Origin: Actinomycetales bacterium
Lineage (GTDB): Bacteria > Actinomycetota > Actinomycetes > S36-B12
Length of the DNA stretch: 5,889 nucleotides
Assembly (NCBI GenBank): GCA_017849335.1
Contig: JAFIHP010000229.1
Span: 1 to 5,889, forward strand
Direction: 5' to 3'
Below are positions 1-4,977 of this stretch, one piece after another. The notes under the pieces are model-generated. The model was given only the letters and a program-made list of their open reading frames with translations. It did no database searches and was not told the DNA's origin. Both the position numbers and the translations under genes were made by a program. Position 1 is the first letter of the stretch, and the number at the start of each line of letters is the position of its first letter.

Positions 1-33
1 CACGCTACGGGGCGGGCGGGAGCGCAGACGAGA

Positions 34-67
34 CCGGCGGGGCCCCTGATGTCAGGGGCCCCGCCGG
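34..67 (-). terminator. GC-rich hairpin downstream of tRNA-Tyr
   Basis: A perfect inverted repeat has a 16-bp stem (34-49 with 52-67) around a 2-nt centre. It lies 6 nt beyond the 3' end of the leftward tRNA-Tyr gene. On the minus strand the stem is followed by a pyrimidine-rich stretch (TCTCGTCTG) rather than a real T-run. This is the usual look of actinobacterial terminators, which often lack a U-tract. The stem is symmetric, so it could also stop rightward transcription or block read-through in both directions. The hairpin is directly visible; the terminator role is inferred from its position. Confidence 0.7.
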
Positions 68-72
68 GTCGG

Positions 73-154
73 TGGCGGGTCCAGGATTCGAACCTGGGAA
101 GGCAAAGCCGACGGATTTACAGTCCGCTCCCATTGGCCGCTCGGGCAACCCGCC
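73..154 (-). tRNA. tRNA-Tyr (anticodon GTA)
   Basis: Read on the minus strand, this folds as an 82-nt class II tRNA. The acceptor stem pairs GGCGGGT (148-154) with ACCCGCC (74-80), and A at 73 is the discriminator base. The anticodon loop CTGTAAA lies at 116-122 with GTA at 118-120. A long variable arm follows, then a T-arm containing the GGTTCGAATCC signature. GTA plus the long variable arm is diagnostic of bacterial tRNA-Tyr. The next two bases give CC but the third gives G, so the full CCA tail is not encoded and must be added enzymatically. No companion tRNA gene is visible, and a strong hairpin follows directly. Confidence 0.96.
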
Positions 155-181
155 AGGGTGGTGCTCGATGGTGCGTCGGAA

Positions 182-187
182 AGGATA
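182..187 (-). promoter_or_regulatory. possible -10 element for tRNA-Tyr
   Basis: TATCCT on the minus strand fits the TAnnnT actinobacterial -10 pattern. It would start transcription near 175, about 20 nt before the mature tRNA 5' end at 154, which is a plausible precursor leader. The best -35 at a 17-nt spacing is TCATTG (205-210), a poor match to TTGACA. The call rests mainly on position. Confidence 0.3.
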
Positions 188-243
188 CACACGGCGCGCT
201 GACACAATGACCGCGCACCCGAGCCGACCAGAAGGAGTGCCCC

Positions 244-735
244 ATGGCCGACAGCAGCTTCGACATCGTGTCCAAGGTCGACCGCCAGGAGGCCGACAAC
301 GCCTTGAACCAGGCGGCCAAGGAGCTCGCCCAGCGCTTCGACTTCAAGAACACCGGGACCACCATCGAGTGGAAGGGCGAGCTCGCGGTCGAGATCACGT
401 CCGGGACCGAGGAGCGCGCGAAGGCGGCGCTGGACGTCTTCCGGGAGAAGATCGTCAAGCGTGGCCTGAGCCTGAAGTCGTTCGAGGCCGACGACCCCCG
501 CTCGTCCGGCAAGGAGTACAAGATCTCGGGCACCTTCACGGCCGGCATCAGCACCGAGCAGGCCAAGAAGCTCGCCAAGCTGATCCGCGACGAGGGGCCG
601 AAGTCGGTCAAGACCCAGGTCATGGGCGACGAGCTGCGGGTGACCAGCAAGAGCCGGGACGACCTCCAGGCCGTCCAGGCCCTCGTCCGGGAGGCCGACC
701 TCGACTTCGCGACGCAGTTCGACAACTACCGCTGA
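244..735 (+). CDS. yajQ: YajQ-family nucleotide-binding protein (UPF0234)
   Basis: The 163-residue product matches the usual length and sequence signature of the YajQ/UPF0234 family. The N-terminal FDIVSKVD motif (residues 6-13) is followed by the family's paired asparagine/alanine helix and RFDFKNT (31-37). The C-terminal half has the GDELRVTSKSRDDLQ block (about 128-142) and ends in the typical ADLDFATQFDNYR. These correspond to the two ferredoxin-like RNP folds of the family. Characterised members are cytosolic, bind nucleic acid or nucleotides, and in Xanthomonas bind cyclic di-GMP and act with a transcription factor; whether this homologue does so is unknown. The ATG start is supported by AAGGAG at 232-237 with 6-nt spacing. 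The gene diverges from tRNA-Tyr and converges on the MFS gene with a 42-nt gap. Confidence 0.94.
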   Translation: MADSSFDIVSKVDRQEADNALNQAAKELAQRFDFKNTGTTIEWKGELAVEITSGTEERAKAALDVFREKIVKRGLSLKSFEADDPRSSGKEYKISGTFTAGISTEQAKKLAKLIRDEGPKSVKTQVMGDELRVTSKSRDDLQAVQALVREADLDFATQFDNYR

Positions 736-750
736 CCGGCCGGCCGGTCA
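733..750. terminator. palindrome at the yajQ stop, possible bidirectional terminator
   Basis: TGACCGGCC at 733-741 is followed immediately by its exact reverse complement GGCCGGTCA at 742-750, forming a perfect 18-bp palindrome whose first three bases are the yajQ stop codon. It sits between two convergent genes, where a shared terminator is expected. The same right arm occurs twice more at 757-765 and 772-780, so the left arm could instead pair with a 15- or 30-nt loop. No T-run follows on either strand. The terminator function is inferred. Confidence 0.45.
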
Positions 751-786
751 GGACGCGGCCGGTCAGGACGCGGCCGGTCAAGACGT
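742..786. repeat. three tandem copies of a 15-bp unit
   Basis: The unit GGCCGGTCAGGACGC is repeated head-to-tail at 742-756, 757-771 and 772-786. The first two copies are identical and the third differs at two positions (781 and 786). Every copy contains TCA, which is TGA on the minus strand. Because 15 is a multiple of 3, the MFS reading frame meets in-frame stops at 778-780, 763-765 and 748-750. The array fills most of the gap between the convergent yajQ and MFS genes and looks like a local slippage expansion. Confidence 0.85.
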
Positions 787-2136
787 CGTTGGACGCATGC
801 GCCCCGCCAGGGCCACCGCGGCGACACCGGTGACGGCCGACCCGAACCACAGCAGCGCATAGGTCACGGCCGTGGCCCCTCCGTGCAGCTCGGCGTACGC
901 GTGGCCGAGGCTGAGCACGGAGACGACCACCGCTCCGAGCACGGCGTCGATGATCTGGATGGCGGCGGAGTTCGCCCCCAGGGACTGTGGCGGGGACAGC
1001 CGGGTGACCTGGACCGACACGGACGGGATCGCCAGACCCATCCCGATCGCGCCGGCGCCCCAGACCAGCGCCGCGACCCACGCGGGCACCGGCGTCAGCA
1101 CGGCCACCGGGAGCACGGCGAGGGCCACGACCACGACGCTCGCGCCCACCCGGACCAGGCGGCTGCGGTCGCGATCGGCCGGCACGCGTCCTTGGAGGTA
1201 CGAGCCGACGATCCACAGTGCGGCCGATACCGACAAGATCATGCCGGCCTGCGTGACGCTCAGGTCGCGGGTCCGGACGAGGGCGAGCGGGACGAACACC
1301 TCGGCGGAGAAGAACGCCGCCGCGATCAGACCGCGCATCATGACGCTGGTGGGCAGGCCGCGGGCGAAGACGAGCGCCCCGGCCGGCAGAAGCGGACGAA
1401 TCGCCGCGCACAGCACCACGAGCCCGATCACCGCCTCCGCCAGGCCCAGGACGGACACGCGCAGCAACCCGGCCGGGACCCCGAGCAGCGCGCCCGCGGC
1501 GCCGGCACCGGCGAGCACGCGCCGACCCGCGCCGGGGATCCCGTGGCCGCCTTCGTACGCACCGATCCGCGGGAACAGCAGGAGAGCCGGACCCACGACG
1601 AAGACCGGGACGAGCCAGAACACCGCGCGCCAGGTCACCGACTCCGCGAGCCAGCCGGCGACGAACGGCCCGACCAAGGACGGGACGACCCACGCGGCGG
1701 CGAGGACCGAGAACGCCCGCGGGCGCAGTTCCTCGTCGTACGCCCGCGCGATCAGCACGTAGACGGCGACGATGAGCAGACCGCTCGCCGCCCCTTGGAC
1801 CGCGCGCCCGACGACCAGGACGCCCAGCCCGGTCGCCGCTCCCGCGACCAGAGCGCCGACCGCGAACGCGACCACCCCGGCGACGAGCGGCTCCCGGGGA
1901 CCGCGGGAGTCCGACCACAGACCGGCGACCACCATGGCGACGATCGACGTGGCCATGAACGCGCTGAAAGCCCAGGTGTAGGCCGCGACAGTGCCGAGCT
2001 CCTCGGCCACGACCGGCATCGCCGTCGCCGAGCCGATCCCCTCGAACGCGACGAGGGTGATGAGCGCGACGATCCCGACGCTCAGCGGCCGGTACTGCCC
2101 CCGCCAGACGGATTGCCCGGGCTGGGCCCCGGTCAG
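778..2136 (-). CDS. MFS drug-type efflux transporter, about 14 TM helices
   Basis: This is a membrane exporter of the major facilitator superfamily, probably a proton-coupled drug/metabolite antiporter of the DHA2 (EmrB/QacA) type; the substrate is unknown. Hydrophobic segments suggest about 14 helices. The loop 2-3 motif A appears as AGLWSDSRGPREPL and the helix 5 antiporter motif C as WVVPSLVGPFVAGWL. The start is uncertain. From ATG at 2262 the frame is open, but that start overlaps the DUF3039 gene by 130 nt and the extra leader is Pro/Arg-rich and unlike a transporter N-terminus. No ATG, GTG or TTG lies in frame from there until ATG 2019, which would cut into the first helix. I place the start at CTG 2136, which overlaps the DUF3039 stop as CTGA and gives 452 residues. 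The gene is probably cotranscribed with DUF3039. It ends inside the tandem repeat near yajQ. Confidence 0.88.
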   Translation of the reverse strand: MTGAQPGQSVWRGQYRPLSVGIVALITLVAFEGIGSATAMPVVAEELGTVAAYTWAFSAFMATSIVAMVVAGLWSDSRGPREPLVAGVVAFAVGALVAGAATGLGVLVVGRAVQGAASGLLIVAVYVLIARAYDEELRPRAFSVLAAAWVVPSLVGPFVAGWLAESVTWRAVFWLVPVFVVGPALLLFPRIGAYEGGHGIPGAGRRVLAGAGAAGALLGVPAGLLRVSVLGLAEAVIGLVVLCAAIRPLLPAGALVFARGLPTSVMMRGLIAAAFFSAEVFVPLALVRTRDLSVTQAGMILSVSAALWIVGSYLQGRVPADRDRSRLVRVGASVVVVALAVLPVAVLTPVPAWVAALVWGAGAIGMGLAIPSVSVQVTRLSPPQSLGANSAAIQIIDAVLGAVVVSVLSLGHAYAELHGGATAVTYALLWFGSAVTGVAAVALAGRMRPTTS

Positions 2137-2423
2137 GATCCCCCGCCGTCGGACCCGCCGTCGCCACCCTTGCCGCGCGGCAAGCCGTTGATGATCTCCT
2201 GGCAGTCCGGGCAGACCGGGAAGCGGGAGGGGTCGCGGCTGGGCACCCAGGTCTTCCCGCACAGCGCCTTGACGGGCGTTCCCATCACGGCGCTCTCGAC
2301 GATCTTGTCCTTCTCGACGTAGTGCGCGAACCGCTCGTGGTCGCCGTCGTCGCCGCGGTACGTCTGCTCCTCGAGCAGGGTCGTGCCCGACAGGTCCGGG
2401 GAGGCGAGCGGCTCGGTCGTCAT
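2133..2423 (-). CDS. DUF3039 zinc-ribbon-like small protein
   Basis: The 96-residue protein is recognisable as DUF3039, an actinobacterial family of unknown function. A variable N-terminus leads into the conserved core: HERFAHYVEKDKI (29-41), then VMGTPVKALCGKTWVPSRDP (46-65), then FPVCPDCQEII (69-79). C55, C71 and C74, perhaps with H34 or H29, could form a zinc-ribbon metal site. The tail is low-complexity Gly/Asp/Ser. No signal peptide or membrane segment is seen, so it is probably cytosolic. There is no Shine-Dalgarno sequence before ATG 2423, but a TAnnnT hexamer lies exactly 6 nt upstream, so the mRNA is probably leaderless. It diverges from trxA across 69 bp and overlaps the MFS gene downstream. 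The family assignment is firm; the function is unknown. Confidence 0.9.
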   Translation of the reverse strand: MTTEPLASPDLSGTTLLEEQTYRGDDGDHERFAHYVEKDKIVESAVMGTPVKALCGKTWVPSRDPSRFPVCPDCQEIINGLPRGKGGDGGSDGGGS

Positions 2424-2429
2424 GCCCGC

Positions 2430-2435
2430 AGTCTA
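2430..2435 (-). promoter_or_regulatory. -10 element of a leaderless DUF3039 promoter
   Basis: TAGACT on the minus strand is separated by exactly 6 nt from the DUF3039 ATG at 2423, so transcription should start at or within a base of the A. No SD sequence is present, which agrees with a leaderless mRNA. The sequence at -35 spacing (CCCGAC) is only a weak match. Confidence 0.6.
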
Positions 2436-2455
2436 GGGAGGACCGTCGTCCCGTC

Positions 2456-2485
2456 GGGTATCCCCTCGGGGGTATCGGGGTACCC
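2456..2485. repeat. GGGTA repeats in the DUF3039-trxA promoter region
   Basis: GGGTATC occurs at 2456-2462 and again at 2470-2476, and GGGTACCC (2478-2485), a perfect 8-bp palindrome, follows. The last overlaps the predicted trxA -10 hexamer at 2481-2486. The 2470-2474 and 2481-2485 segments are also inverted copies (GGGTA/TACCC). The cluster sits centrally in a 69-bp bidirectional promoter region and could bind a regulator. No known factor is assigned. Confidence 0.4.
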
Positions 2486-2486
2486 T
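2481..2486 (+). promoter_or_regulatory. -10 element of a leaderless trxA promoter
   Basis: TACCCT ends exactly 6 nt before ATG 2493, the spacing at which transcription begins at the start codon. No purine-rich SD sequence precedes the ATG. No convincing TTGACA-like -35 box is seen at 2458-2463. Confidence 0.6.
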
Positions 2487-2492
2487 CGACCG

Positions 2493-2867
2493 ATGAGCAC
2501 CGTCACCGTCAGCGAGTCGACCTTCGGCGAGACCGTCGCCGCCAACCCGATCGTCCTGGTGGACTTCTGGGCTGCGTGGTGCGGTCCGTGCCGGGCGTTC
2601 GCCCCGGTGTTCGAGGCGGTGTCGCAGGCGAACCCCGACATCGTCTTCGCCAAGGTCGACACCGAGGCCGAGCAGGGTCTCGCCGGGGCGTTCGGCATCA
2701 CCTCGATCCCGACCCTGATGGCGATCCGTGACGGTGTCGTCCTCTACTCCCAGGCCGGTGCCCTCCCCGAGCCGGCGCTGGTGAACCTGGTGCAGGCGGT
2801 CCGCGACGTCGACATGGATCAGGTGCGGGCGCAGCTCGCCGCGGGCGAGGCCCCGGCCGATCAATAG
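2493..2867 (+). CDS. trxA: thioredoxin
   Basis: This 124-residue single-domain thioredoxin is a cytosolic dithiol-disulfide reductase, normally recycled by thioredoxin reductase and NADPH. The active site WCGPC has its cysteines at residues 30 and 33, after the usual IVLVDFWAAW strand. The buried family Asp is in VDFWA (D24), and the cis-proline loop is SIPTLM with P73. DGVVLYSQAGALP (80-92) matches the conserved Gly-Ala segment before the last helix. About 15 residues of acidic/Ala-rich tail follow the core. No signal peptide is present, so it is not a Tlp/ResA exported form. ATG 2493 was chosen because it begins just before the fold and fits the leaderless promoter; the frame is open further upstream but that part is not protein-like. 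No reductase gene is nearby. Confidence 0.95.
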   Translation: MSTVTVSESTFGETVAANPIVLVDFWAAWCGPCRAFAPVFEAVSQANPDIVFAKVDTEAEQGLAGAFGITSIPTLMAIRDGVVLYSQAGALPEPALVNLVQAVRDVDMDQVRAQLAAGEAPADQ

Positions 2868-2869
2868 CG

Positions 2870-2904
2870 TGGCCGAAGGCCCTGTCCGTCGGGACCTTCG
2901 CCCA
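2870..2904. other. inverted pair of GGG..CTTCG..CC boxes after trxA
   Basis: On the plus strand 2891-2904 reads GGGACCTTCGCCCA. On the minus strand 2883-2870 reads AGGGCCTTCGGCCA. These are two related boxes facing each other across 7 nt. As RNA they form a stem (2874-2879 with 2895-2900, extended by 2881-2883 with 2891-2893) with one internal mismatch and a 7-nt loop, so this may simply be the trxA terminator. Alternatively the boxes resemble the imperfect GGG..CCC palindromes bound by DosR/DevR-type response regulators and lie just upstream of the presumed whiB promoter. The sequence does not decide between these. Confidence 0.5.
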
Positions 2905-2928
2905 TGCCGGGCAACCCGGGCACCGGCC

Positions 2929-2934
2929 TAGCGT
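2929..2934 (+). promoter_or_regulatory. possible -10 element of the whiB gene
   Basis: TAGCGT matches TAnnnT and is followed by TGGGGG. Transcription would begin near 2941, giving a 28-nt leader that contains the SD-like GGGAGG at 2955-2960. The -35 region (about 2906-2911) has no good match, so an activator may be needed. The same TAGCGT hexamer is used before argF. Confidence 0.4.
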
Positions 2935-2968
2935 TGGGGGCACAGCACACGCCCGGGAGGACGCCCAC

Positions 2969-3343
2969 ATGCCACAGCAGCCACTCGCCCAGGTCCCTTC
3001 GGATGCACAGTGGCACTGGCAGGAGCACGGTGCCTGCCAGGAGGCCGACCCGCTCCTGTTCTTCCACCCGCAGAACGAGCGCGGATCCTCCCGCGCCCGG
3101 CGCGACCGCGCCGCGAAGACGGTCTGCGCGAGCTGCTCGGTCCGGATGGAGTGCGCCGACTACGCGGTTCGGGCGCGCGAACCCTACGGCGTGTGGGGCG
3201 GGCTGTCCGAGGAGGACCGCGAGCACATCTACGCCCGGCTCGACTCCCGGCACTACCCCCGGGCGCGCGGCGAGGGTCTGCGCGCGGTCGGCGTCGACGC
3301 GATCGACGCAGCAGTCTCCCCCCGAGCCCTGGGCATCGCCTAG
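2969..3343 (+). CDS. WhiB-family Fe-S transcriptional regulator (WhiB3/WhiD-like)
   Basis: The 124-residue protein has the four-cysteine WhiB signature that binds a [4Fe-4S] cluster: C23, C53, C56 and C62 (C-X29-C-X2-C-X5-C). The G-V-W-G-G turn follows at 74-78, where family members contact the principal sigma factor's C-terminal domain. FFHPQNERG (31-39) and REPYGVWGGLSEEDRE (70-85) resemble M. tuberculosis WhiB3 and Streptomyces WhiD, known for redox/NO sensing and developmental control. The basic stretch after residue 88 (R90, R94, R98, R100, R105) is a likely DNA-contacting region. A further 18 residues or so of less basic tail extend beyond the usual end. ATG 2969 is supported by GGGAGG at 2955-2960 with 8-nt spacing. 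It follows trxA in the same direction with a 101-nt gap containing a hairpin. WhiB membership is certain; the subgroup is inferred by resemblance. Confidence 0.94.
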   Translation: MPQQPLAQVPSDAQWHWQEHGACQEADPLLFFHPQNERGSSRARRDRAAKTVCASCSVRMECADYAVRAREPYGVWGGLSEEDREHIYARLDSRHYPRARGEGLRAVGVDAIDAAVSPRALGIA

Positions 3344-3381
3344 CCCCCGACCGCGCAGGCACGGCGCGCGGGACGCCGCGA

Positions 3382-3387
3382 TAGCGT
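3382..3387 (+). promoter_or_regulatory. -10 element of a leaderless argF promoter
   Basis: TAGCGT ends exactly 6 nt before GTG 3394. The alternative GTG at 3391 is only 3 nt from the hexamer and would lie upstream of the predicted transcription start, so this element favours GTG 3394. No SD sequence is present. No -35 match is seen at the usual distance. Confidence 0.55.
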
Positions 3388-3393
3388 GACGTG

Positions 3394-4392
3394 GTGACGC
3401 TGCGCGGACGCGACTTCCTCAAGGAGTCGGACTTCACCCCGGACGAGCTCGACCAGCTGCTCCGGCTCGCGGCCGAGCTGAAGCAGCAGCGGCGGACCGG
3501 GACCGAGGTCCCCCGGCTCCAGGGCCGGCAGGTCGCCCTGATCTTCGAGAAGACCTCCACGCGGACCCGCCTGTCGTTCGAGGTCGCGATCCGCGACCAG
3601 GGCGGCCACGCGAGCCTGCTCGACCCGGCCAGCAGCCAGATCGGGCACAAGGAGTCGACCGCCGACACGGCCCGGGTCCTCTCGCGGATGTTCGACGCGA
3701 TCGAGTTCCGCGGGGCCCGCCACGACAGCGTCGAGGAACTCGCCCAGTACGCCGACGTCCCCGTGTACAACGGCCTGACCGACCGGTGGCACCCCACGCA
3801 GATGCTTGCGGACTTCCTGACGATGCGCGAGCACGCCCGTGACCCGCACGAGCCCCTGCGCTACGCCTACGTGGGCGACGCCCGCTACAACATGGGCAAC
3901 TCGCTGCTCGTGATGGGCGCGCTGATGGGTGCCGACGTGCGGCTGGTCGCTCCGGCCGAGCTGTGGCCGGACGCGGACGTCCAGGACCTGGCGCGCGAGG
4001 CGGCGGCCGCCACCGGGGCACGGCTGACCATCACGGACGACGCGGCGGCCGGGCTGGCCGGCGCCGAGTTCGTGCACACCGACGTCTGGGTCTCGATGGG
4101 AGAGCCGGACGACGTGTGGGCCGACCGCGTCGCCCTGCTGCGCCCCTACCGGATCGACACCGACTTCATGGCGCTCACCGGGGACCCGGGGTCGAAGTTC
4201 ATGCACTGCCTCCCGGCCTACCACGACCAGGAGACGGCCGTCGGTCGCGCCGTGGCCGACCGGTTCGGCCTGCTGGACGGGGTCGAGGTCACCCACGAGG
4301 TGTTCGAGTCGCCCGCGAGCGTGGTGTTCGACCAGGCCGAGAACCGGATGCACACCATCAAGGCCATCCTGGTCGCGACCCTGGCCGACTGA
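3394..4392 (+). CDS. argF: ornithine carbamoyltransferase, ArcB/ArgI-like
   Basis: This cytosolic enzyme transfers the carbamoyl group between carbamoyl phosphate and ornithine/citrulline. Counting from the adjacent GTG 3391, landmarks are the phosphate-binding STRTR (56-60) inside FEKTSTRTRLSFE, the HPTQ motif (134-137), the ornithine-site DVWVSMG (231-237) and the catalytic HCLP (272-275), all intact. At 332-333 residues, and with features such as DPASSQIGHKES and ENRMHTIKAILV, it resembles enterobacterial ArgI/ArgF and Pseudomonas catabolic ArcB more than the roughly 310-residue OTC usual in actinobacterial arg clusters. No other arginine gene (arcA, arcC, argC, argG) is in the window, so biosynthetic versus catabolic use is open. 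The start was set at GTG 3394 from the leaderless promoter geometry. It follows whiB in the same direction but appears to have its own promoter, and it converges on marR with a 14-nt gap. Confidence 0.95.
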   Translation: MTLRGRDFLKESDFTPDELDQLLRLAAELKQQRRTGTEVPRLQGRQVALIFEKTSTRTRLSFEVAIRDQGGHASLLDPASSQIGHKESTADTARVLSRMFDAIEFRGARHDSVEELAQYADVPVYNGLTDRWHPTQMLADFLTMREHARDPHEPLRYAYVGDARYNMGNSLLVMGALMGADVRLVAPAELWPDADVQDLAREAAAATGARLTITDDAAAGLAGAEFVHTDVWVSMGEPDDVWADRVALLRPYRIDTDFMALTGDPGSKFMHCLPAYHDQETAVGRAVADRFGLLDGVEVTHEVFESPASVVFDQAENRMHTIKAILVATLAD

Positions 4393-4406
4393 GCCGCGGC
4401 CGGCGA

Positions 4407-4844
4407 TCAGACGTCGTACTGCGCCCGCGTCGCCGACGTCAGCGCACGCAGCAGCCGCCGAAGCTGCTCGACGTCCGAGGGCGGCACGTCCCGCCCGATC
4501 CGCCGATGCGCGGCGTCCGCGGCGCGGTTGATCCGTGCGAGCGTCGCCCGCCCCTCGTCGGTGAGGGCGAACAGGGACGACGTGCGGTGGTCGGGGTTGG
4601 GCTCGGGACGGACCATCCCCTCGGTCACGAGGTCGTCGACGACGCGCTGGACGCCCTGGCGGGACACCCCGAGCCGCCGAGCGACCTGCGGCACCGTGAG
4701 CCGGCCCTCGTGGTCGATGGTCCACATGGCCTGCCAGCGCGCCTGCGTCTGACCCGCGTCGGCGGCCAGCAGCTCGCCGAGCCGGCGCCCCACTCCCGCG
4801 GCCTCGAACAGCTCGGCGTAGAGGCTCTCCATCTCGGTCGACAC
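4407..4844 (-). CDS. MarR-family transcriptional regulator
   Basis: The 145-residue protein has the MarR architecture. N-terminal helices are followed by ARWQAMWTI (35-43) and a winged helix: LTVPQVARRLGVSRQGVQRVVDD (49-71) as the helix-turn-helix, then the beta-wing with the conserved PDHRTSSLFALTDEG (84-98). The C-terminal helices that complete the dimer interface end the protein. MarR proteins are dimers that bind short palindromes and usually release DNA when a small molecule or oxidant is sensed. No cysteine is present, so cysteine-based redox sensing of the OhrR kind is excluded. GTG 4844 is chosen because a TAnnnT hexamer lies exactly 6 nt upstream; ATG 4832 is the alternative. It diverges from the DUF1398 gene, and a perfect 16-bp palindrome lies between them, its likely operator. 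Confidence 0.92.
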   Translation of the reverse strand: MSTEMESLYAELFEAAGVGRRLGELLAADAGQTQARWQAMWTIDHEGRLTVPQVARRLGVSRQGVQRVVDDLVTEGMVRPEPNPDHRTSSLFALTDEGRATLARINRAADAAHRRIGRDVPPSDVEQLRRLLRALTSATRAQYDV

Positions 4845-4850
4845 GCAGGC

Positions 4851-4856
4851 ACTCTA
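4851..4856 (-). promoter_or_regulatory. -10 element of a leaderless marR promoter
   Basis: TAGAGT on the minus strand ends exactly 6 nt before the GTG at 4844, so the transcript should begin at that start codon. No SD sequence is seen. The sequence at -35 spacing (GTGCGA) is poor. The palindrome at 4893-4908 begins 37 bp upstream of this hexamer, compatible with autoregulation from a distance or with control of the divergent gene only. Confidence 0.6.
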
Positions 4857-4892
4857 GCCCGACTGCTGCCGATTCGCACGAAACGGCCGTAT

Positions 4893-4908
4893 TGACAATA
4901 TATTGTCA
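4893..4908. promoter_or_regulatory. perfect 16-bp palindrome, probable MarR operator
   Basis: TGACAATA followed by its exact reverse complement TATTGTCA forms an AT-rich perfect palindrome in otherwise GC-rich DNA, in the space between a marR gene and a divergent gene. Its size and symmetry are typical of MarR-dimer operators. Its left end overlaps TTGACA (4892-4897), a perfect -35 for the rightward gene, although the -10 at 17 nt (TTCGAA) is weak. Its centre also contains TATATT (4899-4904), which fits a -10. On either reading, a bound repressor would cover the DUF1398 promoter. Confidence 0.8.
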
Positions 4909-4977
4909 TACTTGTTCGAATGCGTCCTTGTGAGGCGGTCACGCACACGAACGAACGACATCCCCGAACGGAGACCC

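Noticed and set aside
1..154. tRNA-Tyr as an integration (att) site for a mobile element
   Set aside because: No integrase, direct repeat of the tRNA 3' end or composition change is visible. The downstream DNA is a terminator-like hairpin followed by the window edge.
883..2322. Long plus-strand open frame (479 codons) opposite the MFS and DUF3039 genes, and other long antisense frames in the window such as 620-2167 minus and 3340-4725 minus
   Set aside because: Their translations are Arg/Gly/Pro/Ala/Asp-rich without domains. They lie opposite or out of frame with clearly recognisable genes and are the usual by-product of very high GC.
2456..2482. SigR/SigH-type oxidative-stress promoter before trxA (GGGTAT followed after 18 nt by GTA)
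   Set aside because: The consensus is roughly GGAAT and GTT. Both halves here mismatch, and the TACCCT leaderless promoter explains the start better.
4383..4406. Terminator hairpin between argF and marR
   Set aside because: Only a 5-bp GGCCG/CGGCC pairing is possible across the 14-nt gap, with no T-run. This is too weak to call.
4903..4977. N-terminal extension of the DUF1398 gene to a TTG at 4903
   Set aside because: It would begin inside the operator palindrome and adds Arg-rich, non-conserved residues. ATG 4978 has a good SD-like GGAG and fits the family.
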